The notes under the pieces: model-generated | Database searches by the model: none | The model's input: the letters and a program-made list of their open reading frames with translations, nothing else | Told to the model about the DNA's origin: nothing | Assembly (NCBI GenBank): GCA_028571685.1 | Contig: CM053140.1 | Coordinates: 145,685,701 to 145,749,700, forward strand | Source of the DNA: Heterohyrax brucei | Taxonomy: Eukaryota > Chordata > Mammalia > Hyracoidea > Procaviidae | Length of the DNA stretch: 64,000 nt | Direction: 5' to 3' | Translations under genes and position numbers: made by a program | Shown: piece by piece, positions 1-11,793 of the stretch | How the letters are laid out: each line of letters opens with the position of its first letter | Position numbering within the stretch: the stretch's first letter is position 1

Positions 1-640
1 TAATGGAACCGGTCAGACTGTGAGCGTGTCCATTACTTAATGGCTGTAAGAGGCCTGGAAAGCATCCGCGCTGCGTGCGCCTTATAAGGCCAGGCTGTCA
101 AAATCAAAAGGAAGGAAAAACTTACATGAGAGTCATTCTCTCTGTGAGTCAGGGAAAAATTAACTTTTGCAGAATTTACCTCCCACAGTTTCCAAGGTTG
201 TATTAACCAATTTGAGATGGTAGAAAATTTTTACCAAAATTATCTACATTTGCCTTAACCCAGAATTTTACCTCCACAAAATAGCCCTTGAACAAGAACT
301 GAAAAAAGACAAGTTACTTTCTTCAACAGGCTCCATAAAATTCGCCATTTGGTCAAAATCAACTTATAACAGTGTTTCCCAAGCTGCTTCCTTATTGTGT
401 AATTAGGCTTTTTAGACCTTTTTCCCCTGATCTCTCCTACACAGTGATATCACAGAAAAATTGTATATCTGATTATTGATTATACACAGATCTGTGTTTT
501 ATACATGAAAAAGTAAGAAATATTATTCACCCTCATGAGTGTGATATCACCCCCATTAAGAATGCATGATTTCAAGACAGTGGTTAATTTTCTGTCTTGT
601 CCTTCCTGGTCACTCCTACCTAATTTATGCTTCAGTGGTA
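1..640. other. Unrecognised sequence, no gene seen
   Basis: I recognise no gene or repeat here. The first 100 bases hold a small cluster of CpG dinucleotides (around positions 68-82) beside a TATA-like TTATAAGG, which is unusual for this AT-rich window, but nothing else supports a promoter. Confidence 0.4.
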
Positions 641-644
641 ATGT

Positions 645-1040
645 TCTCTTCTTCCCCAGTGTTCCCTGCTCTGTTCTCTCACCTCTAAATTTTTGCTCCT
701 GCTGTGCCTTCCCTCTGGAGCAAACTCCCCATCATTGTCTATTCAACTCCAACCATTTTCTGAAGACCAGATCAAGTCCTGCTGCTTCCAAGCAGAATTT
801 GCCCCAAATAATAATTGTTGGAATCAACCATTTTCACCCCTGCAACTGTTATGATTATATTTTTCGTGTTTATTGTAATGTTTCTCAGTCTTCTTTAGAC
901 TAAAGTTATTTAGATATATGACCCCCTCACTAGGTTGTAGTCTTTTAGCTGACAAGGACTATTTATCATTGTATTTCCTACTACGGGTATACTTAGCACA
1001 AGTATTCTCTCAAGACTTCAACAATAAATATTTCTTGTAT
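645..1040 (+). repeat. L2 LINE 3'-end remnant
   Basis: The stretch reads like the non-coding 3' part of an old L2 element. It has a C/T-rich segment resembling the L2 'receive, educate' region, then a degenerate version of the familiar L2 end: TAGGTTGTAGTCTTTTAGCTG, GACAAGGACT, a cluster resembling 'catctttgtatccccagcacc', and finally ACAATAAATATTTCTTG. A 122-residue reading frame across 535-903 lies mostly in this remnant and is not a gene. The family is recalled from memory; divergence is high. Confidence 0.6.
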
Positions 1041-1736
1041 TGAAAATTATTAATCTGTGGTTCAACTTATTCCTACTAACACTTTAAATTAAAGATACAC
1101 TTTACTGCCAAAGAGTTCATGCTATAAATCAGAGACACACACATACACACGTATGTGATACAGCTTGAGGGGTGGAATGGGCTATTCCTTCATCTCTTCA
1201 TCCTTCTGCCCATCAAAAGTGAGGTTTCATCTCGAATTTTCCCTGGCTCTATCAGCAGCAGCACTATTCTTCACACTGCACAAACTCAGTACTTCAGAGG
1301 CAATGTAACGGCTCCCTCTCTTTGATCCTCTGTAACTAAGTAGTCACCCAAACTTGTTTTCTTTATTTTTCATGAATGTTGAATTTGTGCTTTTCTTCAG
1401 GTTCCTTCTGCCATCTTAGTCTAAACCACGGCATCTCAGTCCACGGTTGATGCCTCTGTCTGCTGCCCACACGTCCCATGTCCTTACTCTTAATCACCTT
1501 CAACTCTCTTACTCACTCAGTGTCAACTTCCCGAAATACAGACTAGGATCTTATCTCCCTGCTTGGCTGCTTAAGAATCAGCAGGTGCCTCCAAATAAAT
1601 TCAGTCACTGCAATACGTTACTCAAAATCCTGTTGCAAGTGGATTTATCCAACCCATCCTACCAGCCAAGGGTATTGACAAAGAGGGTTCAAATCTATGT
1701 AGGCTTATGTCCTTTCTGTCTCCCACAATCTAGGAT
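1041..1736. other. Unrecognised sequence
   Basis: This is AT-rich sequence with a short CA/CACA-rich patch near 1134-1150. A 127-residue open frame starts at 1447, has no recognisable domain, and runs into the L1 tail downstream, so it is taken as chance. Confidence 0.4.
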
Positions 1737-1752
1737 AAAATTACATGGCATC
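1737..1752 (+). repeat. Target-site duplication, left copy
   Basis: The sequence AAAATTACATGGCATC is repeated exactly at 2218-2233 on the other side of the L1 tail. Confidence 0.9.
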
Positions 1753-2217
1753 ACTGTGATGGGAGACACAATGTTGAGTTCCAGTGGCAACACGAGAAAA
1801 AGGGGGGTACATTTCAAGAATTCCACTTAAAGACCACAGCTGATTGTCTGGCAGCCTGGGGTTCCTCAGGGAGCATGGCCTCTAGACCTGCTCCTGCCCC
1901 TGACCAGAAAACATTACTGAGGTCAACTCTTCAGATAGGAATGGACTGGACTCAGGGACACAATGTGACCATTTGGTGTGTGCACTTTATGGTTCTGTGC
2001 ATCTATAGGTTGCTGTCCTACTGGCCTCTTACTAGAAAGGAGAGGAGGGGGTGGAGAGGAGGAGACAGGAAATTGTTAAAAGGATATGACATACATAGAA
2101 CAAAAAAGAGGAGCATGCTGTCACCAGGCAAGGAGAGCAGAAGGAGCTACAGATAAGTAGGCATGCAAATTTATTTTGGATTGTCTACTTTCACTTAATC
2201 ACAATATTAAAAAAACA
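1753..2217 (+). mobile_element. 5'-truncated L1 3' UTR insertion
   Basis: About 465 bases match the 3' UTR of the full-length L1 at 19982-27191 (the motifs 'tggttctgtgcatctatagg', 'tgctgtcacc', 'ggagctac' and 'ggcatgcaaattta' occur in the same order) and end in an A-rich tail. The copy differs from L1-B about as much as L1-A does, so it belongs to the older subfamily. It is flanked by perfect 16-bp direct repeats at 1737-1752 and 2218-2233, and the implied nick (TTTT/AT on the minus strand) fits the L1 endonuclease. The 93-residue frame at 1875 is only L1 UTR. Confidence 0.88.
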
Positions 2218-2233
2218 AAAATTACATGGCATC
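2218..2233 (+). repeat. Target-site duplication, right copy
   Basis: This is an exact copy of 1737-1752, directly after the A-rich tail. The leading A bases cannot be separated from the tail. Confidence 0.9.
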
Positions 2234-2430
2234 TCTGTAAATTAGTTAAAATATTTTTTTCAAAATAATTGGTTACAGTAACAGTGGCTAATGTTTACCC
2301 TTTTTTCCTAAGCAACACTTGCTAATGTCTTCTAGAAGTCAACAGTTATAAAATTTATATATTGTAAAGTTTACACATTGCCTAAGCAGAGAAGTGTAGT
2401 TGTACCTAAATTCAAAACATCCTTAGCTTC

Positions 2431-2963
2431 TGTCATAGATTGAATTGTATCCTCCTAAAAATGTGTGTAGCCATTTGGCTGGGCCATGATTTCCAGTATT
2501 GTGTGATGGTTCTTCATTCTGTGATTTTTCCCATACTGTGAATCCTAATCTCTACCTGTGGTTAAAAGGACAACATTGGGTTATGATCAAGAGGATTAGG
2601 GTAGGATTGTTATACCTTTATTACGGAGTTTCCCTGGAGTGTGGCTTGTACCACCTTTTATCCCATAAGTGATAAAAGGAAAGGCAAGTGTATAGAGAGT
2701 TGAGGACTTCACAACATCAAGAAAGCAGTGCCAGGAACAAAGTGTGTCCCTCAGATTAAAGGTCTTGCAGAAGATGCTCCCAGACCAAAGAAAGACTGGT
2801 GCAACACAAGGGCCTTCCTACAGAGCTGACAGAGAGAGAGTACACTCCCCTGAATCTGGCACCCTGAATTCCAGCCTACCAAACTGTGTGAGAATAAACT
2901 TTTCTTTGCCAAAACCATCTACTTGGGGTACTTCTGTTAGAGGAGTACTAGATGAATTAAGAT
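2431..2963 (+). mobile_element. MaLR-like solo LTR
   Basis: The element starts TGTCATAGATTGAATTGTATCC and ends near a degenerate 'actagatgaattaaga'. It shares its order of motifs with 48924-49545, 60436-60933 and 62720-63438: GAATTGTGTTCC-like start, 'ccatgatttccagtattgtgtg', 'tttccctggagtgtggc', an AGAGAG patch, 'cctaccaaactgtgtgagaataaac' with an AATAAA polyadenylation signal, and a 'ggtacttctgttag' end. This layout is that of MaLR/MLT-type LTRs of the ERVL group. No internal viral region is present, so it is a solo LTR. The exact subfamily cannot be given without a library search. Confidence 0.7.
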
Positions 2964-3009
2964 GACTTGTAAAACTGAAAGTAACATTAAGAGGGAGGAA
3001 ATGCCATCA

Positions 3010-3145
3010 TTCATTTCTTCAGACATTTAATATTATCATTCATCTATCATGAGACAGAGCCCAAGCCAGGCGCTGGTACAATACCGTGGTTACAATAGAC
3101 AATATCTACCTTCATGGAGCCTATAGTTTAGTCTGAGAGATGAGT
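3010..3145 (-). repeat. L2 3'-end remnant, antisense
   Basis: CATTTAATATTATCATTCATC, CAGGCGCTGGTACAATACC and 'cttcatggagcctatagttta' are a degraded antisense copy of the L2 end ('tactgtgccaggcactg ... catggagcttacagtcta'). Confidence 0.55.
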
Positions 3146-5400
3146 CCAAAGCTGTTTCACAAGCAAATATGGAAAATGGCTTCCATCTGCTTGAGAATAG
3201 ATTTACACGTGGTTTTATCTTTGGAAAACAGAGAAGAAATTAAGTGGCTTGCTCTTTCTGACTCTCTTTTATTTTCATCTTGAAGCTACATTTCTCTTTT
3301 TCTCCCCTCTGTCTCTCTTTTTTAACTACCTTCTTCTTATATATGGATGAATGAAAGAAAAGTTCTGCCCTGTCCCATTGATCATTTAGTTATTTAACTG
3401 CAGAAGAGACTACTGAAGAGATAGCTCTCCCGTGTACTTAAGCAAGACTCTCTTGGAAACTCGTAGCAGGAAATGACTGACAAGACGCTAACGGAGATTT
3501 TTTATTCCTGAAGATTTACTTCCTACGGACTTTTCAAAATAAACTGGCTAAGTAGAATAGCAGGTATCTAAGAGAACAAACTTTTTTTAATGTTTTGGAG
3601 AATGATTTTCCTTTCTACAGTTTAGCATGTGCTCTACAAGAGATGTTAATTTAGACAGAATATCTTAAATTCAAATCTATATATTTTTTAGGTCTCACTA
3701 AAAAAAATGCAGCACTATCAAAAAGAGCTGCTAGTTAAACTAGTATTTCTCTATAACTTGTTTTACAGTATTGCCAAGCATAATCACCTGGAAGACAAGA
3801 GTAGAATGAAGGAAATTTTTTCGAATTTTTCTTTTCTTCTCTGCTCTCAAGTCAAATCTAAAACGTGTTCAGCTTTTCTACCAGCCTACATTCCCACAAA
3901 ACTGAAAAAGTTGAAACACTCTCAACACCAATGAACAAAATTCAAAAAATCAAACCACCAAATAATAACACTGGTATGAATTTATGCAGTCACAAGGCAC
4001 TTCCACCACTCCTTGCTCTTGCACATACCCTGATGAGCTGAGACTCATTTTTTGTCTGTTAGTCAACTCCAATTGAACTCCCGTGTGTGCTACGCACAGT
4101 ACTTGCACTGTGTGGGTTTAACTGAGAGCAGAAGGGATCTAAAGAACAGACAAAATGTCCATGAAGTAATGTGAGCTTTTTAAAGATAAGCATTGTTACT
4201 GTGAGACACCATCAACAGTGACTGTGGTACTAGAAGAGAGATGAGTATTATAAGTCAGCTTGCTTTACTTACACCTACAAGAATAGTGACATAAATATGA
4301 CTCACGAAACAGAAACAATTCATAATCTCACTAGTACACACAAAAAAGTTTTATTTTAACAGCATTGTTTGCTATCTTTCTCTGTCATAGCTTACGGATT
4401 GCTCTCCTTCATCATCTGCCTTATGGGCTATGTTCTTCCTATTCCCAAAAGGCTTGCAATAAAGAATTCTGTCTCCCAGTATGATCTTGTGTTCTTCCTT
4501 TCTTAACTATCTGTTCACCTTCTTGGTGCTCATATTCTCTTTCTATTCCTGCTCAAGCCATTACACAGACAGACCCAAATTTAAGAAAGTTTAGGATAAA
4601 AAAAATTGAACTTAAAGATATAATTATGAATCATGCTTCTCAAATATTTTAGTTTACCAAAGTTGTGACATACAGTCTTTACAAACAATCATCTTCCAAG
4701 GTGTATTTAAGATGTCCTTATTTACTTTAAATATGTTACTAAATGCCTTCTCAATTTTATCAAAGGAGATTCACTTACATTATTCTTCTTCAGAGAGTCA
4801 CTGGATAGCAAAAAAAAAAATCAATAGAATCAGTTAATCCTCATGCATTATCATTTTCTTCTATTATGTTGTCCTCAACGATACCATAAAATGGGTACTA
4901 GTGTGTGAGTCAATGAATTTAAGGAACGCTAGAGCTAACTTTTCATTTGGGCTTCACTACAAAGTCCATTTGGATTTTCAACTTAGGCTTCATTACAAAG
5001 ATCATTTCAGGTACTAATTATTTTTTTGGCATGGCATGATTTTGTATTCCTCAACATACTAACAACTCTCATTATCTGCAAAAGGGAGAACTGAATATTC
5101 CATAAGTCTACCAAAAAAAGCCATCGAATTCTACTCAGTCTTTAAAATTATATCTTCATGCAAAATATAGTGGAGGAAATTTTTGAGCAGTTATTTCCTA
5201 TTGACATTACTTTTCAACACCTTAAACTAACTAGTAGTTTTAAGTCTGTCAGAATCTCCTTAGCAGATACCTCCTCTTTATGCCCCATTCAAGCCATAGA
5301 GATGAATTGCCTTTCTGTAACTAACAGGTCTAAAATCCCAGGTACTCAGTGGGTAAGCTCTGTTACAGAAAAAAAAGCTTGGTAGATAAAATTAAAAAAC
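3146..5400. other. Unrecognised AT-rich sequence
   Basis: No gene or clear repeat was seen. The short open frames at 3707-3934 and 5158-5385 lack recognisable domains and any coding support. Several homopolymer A runs occur (for example near 4810). Old degraded elements cannot be excluded. Confidence 0.4.
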
Positions 5401-5401
5401 C

Positions 5402-5600
5402 GGACTCACTATCTGCAAGTTTGCTTCGACTTGTAGCAAACTTAATAGGACAGAGTAAACCTGCCCTATAGGCTTCTAAGGCTGTAATCTTTACAGAAGC
5501 TGACTGCCACATTTTTTCCCCGTAGAACAGGTGATGGGTTCAAACTGCCATCAACCAGTTAGTAGCTGAGCTCTTAACACCCGTTCCATCAGGGCTCCTT
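5402..5600 (-). repeat. AfroSINE-type SINE, antisense
   Basis: Antisense copy with 'aggacagagtaaacctgcccta', the long-variant middle 'ctgtaatctttacagaagctgactgccac', and a tRNA-like head ending 'ccatcagggctcctt'. It is the longer subtype with the extra internal segment, and is strongly diverged. Confidence 0.8.
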
Positions 5601-5679
5601 GCTTAGCTGATAAGTCCATTTCTCTATTAAGTTAGCAAAAGAAAAAATTCTCTGAAAACGAAAAAGGGAGACTGTGCCC

Positions 5680-5777
5680 AATCCACCAGCTGTTCCTTGG
5701 AAGCCCAGTGTAGCAGTTCTACTGTGTTCCACAGGATCGCTATGAGTTGGAATCAACCAGACAACAACTGAGTTTTT
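5680..5777 (+). repeat. AfroSINE 3' part
   Basis: Sense copy that begins in the ATCCACCAG box-B region and runs through 'gttctactgtgttccac' and 'cgctatgagttggaatcaacc' to the T-rich end. The tRNA head is missing. Together with the antisense copy at 5402-5600 it forms a loose inverted pair. Confidence 0.8.
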
Positions 5778-6535
5778 AATGGGGAGCCAGCTTTGGGCCC
5801 TCTCTTTTCATTCCTTTAAAGATGTTGAAAGTAGCAGTCAATGTGCTTTAAAGCTCATTAATGATACCTGTCTGGGGCAAGTCACTGTCTACTAGAAAGG
5901 AAATGCTTTACAACATTAACATCCGTGAATCACCTTGTCGGAAGACAGTTATGAAGCAATACCATACCTTCATCCAAGCTCCACACCTGAAAGGCTTGTG
6001 AGAAAAAACAAATAAATAAGCATAATGAAGGAATCACAACTAACCTCCCAAAAGATTACAAAACTGTGCTTCTGTTCAAAGACCTAAATGAACCCACAAC
6101 ACATAGTCTGTTTTCTTACTCTAAAAGAAAAAAAAAACATATACCACAAAACACTTTTTTCCCACTTCTATCAAGTTCTGATCCACTATTCTGACATCAT
6201 AAATAATAACAGCTTTTTATCTTCTATTTCAGGACTCTCCATGATCCTTAAATATTTATCAGCATTCATCTAGCTCTGTCAGAGATTCCAGAAAGTCATT
6301 TTATGTTTTGATCTGCTGAAACCCATCTAGGTCAAAGGAATCTGTCATTATCAACAGATCCCAGACATGCTTAATACCACCCTCAACAGTGTAATGGCAA
6401 TATTTACCTTTTTGTGTGTGTGTGCCTACCTACTCATTCAATATAGTTTCATCAACACTGTATCCAAGAAACCCCCAGTATCCAAAAAAAAAAAAAAGAG
6501 AAAATGGCAGCTCCCCTACTCTTCCTCTCTTCAAA
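5778..6535. other. Unrecognised sequence
   Basis: AT-rich sequence without a recognised gene or repeat, ending in a poly(A) run near 6485-6498. Confidence 0.4.
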
Positions 6536-6536
6536 A

Positions 6537-6686
6537 AAACCAGCACTGTCAAGTCAATTCACACTCATAGCGACCCTATAGAACAGAGTAGGACTAACCC
6601 ACAGAGTTTCCATGGAGTACCTGGTAGATTTGAACTGCCAACCTTTTGGTTAGCAACCATATCACTTCACCACTACACCCTTCCTC
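6537..6686 (-). repeat. AfroSINE, antisense, nearly full body
   Basis: Clear antisense copy: 'gtcaagtcaattcacactca', 'gcgaccctatagaacagagt', 'tggtagatttgaactgccaa', 'ccttttggttagcaacca'. The 105-residue frame starting at 6416 reads through this SINE and is not a gene. Confidence 0.9.
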
Positions 6687-9246
6687 TCGTAGGGCCATGT
6701 TTATCAAACATTTTATTTCATGAGGTCCCCTAAATGTTCAAATGACAAAAGGCAAACACTTACACTATTACATACTCAGACACTATTTTTCAGTAAACAG
6801 GGTACTTGCTCACATTAAGAATGGTCAAGGTCAAACAGAAAAGCACCACCACGCAGCAGGCATTTCGTTGGCTGTGCCTGACGTGTTTAGGGTGTAGCTT
6901 CTGCAAATGCATTATACCCTCCCACTGTTATGGACAGTGGGAGCTGAATTAAAAGGAAAGGCTTACATTTAATTTACTTTCTGACAGGACATCTCAGAAA
7001 ATATCCCACACTGAATGTCCATCTCCTTCATTGGTCTCCCTTTTCTCCATTACTTTCTGTCCTCAGCTTGCCTTTTCTCTTTTCAGGGCCCATGCTGGCA
7101 GCTGTTTCTAACCTCACTGCTGAGTTACTTCTGGAAATAAGAGCAGCTGCAAGAGAAAAACAAGAGTAGCAACACTTGGAAACATTTATTTCTCAAGAAT
7201 GCACTGAAATAGGGAATGACCTTCAGTACCTTATCTCACCATGGACTCAGAGCACAAATTTTCAGTCCTGGAAAGGTACTCCATGGAGTTAGGCAGTTCT
7301 TCAGTTTATTCCAAGCAGAGAAGTCTATCCCAAAGAAAGAAAATATTCCCATAGTGAAATTATGATATGAAGCTATGCTTCAGCCACTGCAAAGACTGAA
7401 CTGTGTCTGGTTTTTCCTTACCCCTAAGTTGCAGGCTTTTCAGATGCCAACCCAAAGGATGGGAATAAGTTTCTCTCAAGTGAGTGAAAACCAAGAACTA
7501 AGCTAGCCTTAGTACGCTCTTCTGCAACAATCAATGCTAGAAGAAAATAAAATGATGGAATTCTTCGTTATGGCCCAAGAATTTTGTTATCAGCCTAATT
7601 GTTATTCACACAAATTCCACAGGCAAACTATAAAAGTGACTCTCCTCAGAAAACCATTTTAATTAAAAGGCATGAAATGTGTTTCAGTTACAGGTCAGAC
7701 AAATATACAACTGTTGTACATCTCATGCTTTTAGTTAAATGTATGAAATGTATAATCATGCACTTCTAGAATTTTAAATCACTCTTCACATACTGCATAA
7801 CTTTTACCATAGTGAGTATAAATAAGAACTTTATTAGCTTATAAAAATCTAAAGCAAAAAAGTGTCCTGCAACTGTTTTAGGTTAAACTTTCAAATACGA
7901 CAGAGATTCAAGGAACAAGACACAGCAAATATTTGGTACACTCCTCAGTTAAATATTCTTATCAAAATAAATGTGACCAAGAGGTAGCTGAACTCTAGGG
8001 AATTTTTGCCCAGTGAGGTAGCACTGAGTAAACAATTAAGGATAAAGTCAGCCCCTGGGGAAATATTCAGCTGTAAAATCAGATTTTTTATATCGAACTA
8101 CATTCAGCTTTCGCAAAGATTCTTTCCCAAAAGTTGGTGATAAAAATTTTGCAATACTCGAACACTTTAGAAAGAAGTCTCATATGTAAGCCAATTAAGA
8201 TACATCTCAATTCTGTCTGACATAGCATAAAATGGGCTTGATTAGGCTAGTATCCAGTAGCATGTGGCTTTGAAGTTGCAAGATACATGATGATAAATTA
8301 CCAAGTTTGTTTAACAACCAGCGTCTCCAGCATACTGCTAGATGCTAAAGTTACCTGAAAGCATCCATTTATTTCTAAAAGTTGAGTCGTTTACTATCCA
8401 CTCACTAGTTGGATGAGGTCAAAAGCTGGTAAAGACTTTCCAAGACTATCTCAACAATATTCTCTTCTCAGACTAACTGTCTGAGCATTTCCAGATAATC
8501 GTATTTTATTTTACCAAGCTTGACTAATTAAGCGCAGCAAAACAATGCACAAAGTTTCTTCGCAATTCTAACACACTGCAAAAGGTCACACAATTCTACA
8601 CTACTGTGTGGCCCTGAGGGCAATTATAAAGTGTCCTTTTATAACCTATGTTAATGCCATTGTTGCACAGAGAATGAAGTTTAATACTGAAATAATTATA
8701 GAAGCAACTCCACGATAACAGTGGTTTAGAAAGTTATTCTCTCTGGGAAGTGGAAATACTTTGTGAAGGTCTGCCAGAGATCAAAGGAAAAAGAAAATAG
8801 AATTCTGAACAGAGAAAAGGCAAATAGAAACTTAGCCACAGAGCATAGTTCATGTCAAGACTAGCAGGCAAGAGGTCAACAACAGCAGAACCAGAATCCA
8901 AAACAGATTCACAAGTCAGAATCAAAGCCAATTGCAGAAAGGTGAGCAGCCCTGTTCAAAGTCTTTCCAAACATAAGCAGGAAACTAGTAGATGAACAAT
9001 GAAATTGGGCCATCTCTCTCTCTCGTAGCAGGAGAGCTGACCAATAGCTTTAGCCCTTGAATGATGCCAGTGTGGGCCAATAAGTCACCCTACTCTCATC
9101 AAGTAAAGGGCCAGATCTAGCACCCAGACACTGCCAGAACAGTGTTTGCAATGTTAGTTCAGGAATTTTAGGTTTAGCTGACCATCTCCTTTAATGCAAA
9201 GTCTTCTTAGTTGGCAAAGGTAATCCAATGCGTGTAAAAAACAAAA
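6687..9246. other. Unrecognised, probably unique sequence
   Basis: About 2.5 kb with no repeat or gene I can name. It is among the longest stretches of the window not made of recognisable mobile DNA. Open frames here (for example 8734-8931 on the minus strand) are short and featureless. Confidence 0.45.
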
Positions 9247-9257
9247 ATAAGTAGACA

Positions 9258-10056
9258 GCTACTCTATCCTTGCAATATTGGGTTAAGATGGAGTAGCTGG
9301 GGCAGCGGACAGGGGACCACACTCTTAAGTGAAATCGAGGCCAATTGACACAACTAGTGTTTTGCTAAGAGGGCTCTCTGCACCCCGCATTGGTGAGTGG
9401 TGTCTGGGGTCTTAAAAGCTGCCAAGCTGCCATCCGAGGACACAGCAAATGGTCCCAACTCAGCAGGAACGGGTGCTCACCAAGGACCAAAATGACTTGG
9501 GGTAAAGACAACCCAGAAGATAGAGAGACCCTCATGAGTGGGTGCCTACATCGACTTGGGACCGGAAGAACTGGATGGTGCCCGGCCACCACCAGTGATA
9601 TCCGCGACTCACTAAGTTGAGTCTCAATGGCAACACAAGAATAAAAAGGGGTGCATCCTGAGATCTTCACTAAAAGACCTCAACTCGGGGTTCCCCTGGG
9701 AGCATGGCCCCTGGCCCTGTTGCTGCCCTTGCCCATAAATCATAATGAAGGTCCACTCTTTGGACACGAATGGATTGGACTTGGTAATGCAGAGTGACCA
9801 TATATTGTATGCACTTTATGGTTCTGTGCATCTATAGGATATCATCCTGCTGACCTCTGGCTGGAGGAAGGGGAGTGGGTGGAGAGGAGGGGAAAGGAGA
9901 CTGTTGGGAGGATGAGAGATGTATGGAGCAGAGAGGAGTAGTGTGCTGTCACCGGGCAGGGAGAGCAGTGGAAGCTGCATATAGGTGGGCATGTAAATTT
10001 ATACAGGAATGTACATTTTCACTCAGTCATATTAAATTTAAAGAATAAATAAATAA
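9258..10056 (+). mobile_element. Young 5'-truncated L1 tail with inverted 5' end
   Basis: Bases from about 9292 onward are a close match to the L1-B 3' UTR (26400-27180), ending in an AAAT-repeat tail. The first roughly 38 bases (9258-9295) instead match the reverse complement of the L1 segment just upstream (L1-B 26379-26416), which is the layout of twin priming with 5' inversion. Likely flanking duplications are ATAAGTAGACA at 9247-9257 and ATAAATAGACA at 10057-10067, with one mismatch and an uncertain edge because of the tail. Open frames on both strands here are UTR only. Confidence 0.85.
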
Positions 10057-10210
10057 ATAAATAGACAAAACATGCAATTGGAGGCAGTGTTGGCTGGGTT
10101 TGTGTACATAAATAAACTGACTACAGCATATACCAAGTTACATTTCTTGCTTTGAGGACAGACTAGGGGATTCATTTACATTTTAGGTAATCACAAAACA
10201 GCAACATTGC

Positions 10211-10411
10211 CCAAAACCTGTTGTCAAGTCTGTTCCAACTCGTAGTGACCCTACAGGACTAAGTAGAACTGCCCCATAGAGTTTCCAAGACTGCAAGTTC
10301 TTCACAAAGACAGACTGCCACATCTTTCACCCAAGGAGTAGCTAGCGGGCTTGAACCACCAACCTTTCATTTAGCAGCCAAATGCTTTAACCACTGTGCT
10401 ACCAGGGTTCC
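10211..10411 (-). repeat. AfroSINE long variant, antisense
   Basis: Antisense copy with 'gttccaactcgtagtgaccc', 'ctgccccatagagtttccaag', the extra segment 'cttcacaaagacagactgccac', and the head 'aaccactgtgctaccagggt'. Confidence 0.88.
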
Positions 10412-10439
10412 TTTTGAAGGGACAGTAAAATAAAACCTT

Positions 10440-10570
10440 TGGATTCTGACATATAGAGACTCTAGGGGACAGAGTAGAACTACCCCATAGGGTTTCCAAG
10501 GAGTAGCCAGTAGATTTGAACTGCCAGTATCTTTTAGTTAGGAATCATATCTCTTAATCACTGGGCCACA
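10440..10570 (-). repeat. AfroSINE short variant, antisense
   Basis: A second antisense copy 30 bases after the preceding one: 'acagagtagaactaccccat', 'gtagatttgaactgccagta', 'taatcactgggccacatt'. Two same-strand copies side by side. Confidence 0.85.
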
Positions 10571-11065
10571 TTAGAGACCATCAAATTTCAAATTCCAACA
10601 GAGGAAGGAATTTCTGTCTACACCATCCTCAATTAACAGGTATCTGCCCTCAGTCTGAATATGTTCAGGAAAGACAACTAACAAATCTTAAGATTATCAG
10701 GTCCACTTTTTTTAAATTTGGATGAGTGACACGTTCACAGTGACCAACCTTAAAAAGTATAAAAAGATACAAGTAAAAAGTGCCTTTCCTGTCCATCTGC
10801 TCAGTCCCTACAACCACACGCCCTATACCATTGCTCTTTCCCCTGCAACAGAGAACCATCATTATAAACTTCCTGTTTATTCTTCTTGATATTTTACCTA
10901 CATTAAGGTAATGCAAATATATTTTTTCAGGTCAATTTTTATTCCACTTTTAACAAGTTCCATTTATTGGAAAATAACTTATTTGCCACAATGCTTTTGT
11001 TGTTATTGAAAAAAAAGTGATCACAGTTATGCTCAAAGAGATTAAATGGTATTAAACCTGAACAT
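10571..11065. other. Unrecognised sequence
   Basis: No repeat or gene recognised. The minus-strand frame at 10665-10916 has no known domain. Confidence 0.35.
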
Positions 11066-11067
11066 AA

Positions 11068-11200
11068 ATGGGTGTCTGTACACTATTCTAAATGCTTTAA
11101 AGATACCATCTTACCTTGTCTTCACAAAAATCCTGCTATGCTGGTATTATTATCATTACAGACACAAGAAAGTTAATAAGTTGCTATAGAGTTTAGCTAC
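11068..11200 (-). repeat. MIR remnant, antisense
   Basis: The series 'tctaaatgctttaaagatacc', 'cttgtcttcacaaaaatcct' and 'tattattatcattacagaca' reads as a degraded antisense MIR core ('gcgctttacatgtatt ... atccccattttacaga'). Confidence 0.55.
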
Positions 11201-11364
11201 AACAAAAAAATCTCCTGATCGATCTACCTGCTTCTTTTCCATCTCCTAATGCTCAAGTCTATACTCATGTATTCCTCCTAAATTCAACCAGATCACCCTT
11301 CTAGGAACAACCTACCCCAGTTCCTGACCTTACAGTTCTATGACCACCAAGTGAAAAGAACCCA

Positions 11365-11440
11365 GATTTTGGATTGCAGTAGATCTAGATTTGAATCAAG
11401 TTACACCATTCACTAACTATGAGAATTTGAAATCTTCTCT
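11365..11440 (+). repeat. MIR remnant
   Basis: 'ttttggattgcagtagatct', 'agatttgaatcaag' and 'ttcactaactatgagaattt' resemble the MIR core ('ggagtcagacagacctgggttcgaatc ... cttactagctgtgtga'). Confidence 0.55.
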
Positions 11441-11793
11441 TGTCTCTGGGAAGGTAAGAAAGCAGGCAAGAGGATCAAGGCAAAGGTGTTGGCACATAAA
11501 GTAGAAGGGACTACAGATTTTGCTAGCAAAATTCCGTGCTCCAACCTCAAAATGTCCTTAATTTTTATTTTGTTCTTTTCTTATACACTATGGTGATTAA
11601 TCTAAACCATTATTACATTCATTTTGCTACCACTACCCTCCCTCTCAGCATGTAACTATAGTTCCCTAGGTAAGAATATCATCACCTTCCTTTCCCCTCA
11701 TCTGCAAACATAGTTAAAAACAAACTGTTCTGGAAAAATAGAAAAGATATTTTTTTCCCTATTCCTCTGAGTAAGGGCAACTAAAAAATATAT

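Noticed and set aside
535..903. 122-residue plus-strand open frame as a possible gene
   Set aside because: It overlaps an L2 3' remnant, has no recognisable domain, and mammalian genes are not expected as single uninterrupted short frames here.
9365..9670. Similar open frames recurring at 9.4, 26.5 and 27.4 kb as a conserved small protein family
   Set aside because: All three lie in the L1 3' UTR, occur on both strands, and the similarity is that of the repeat DNA, with frames broken at different points.
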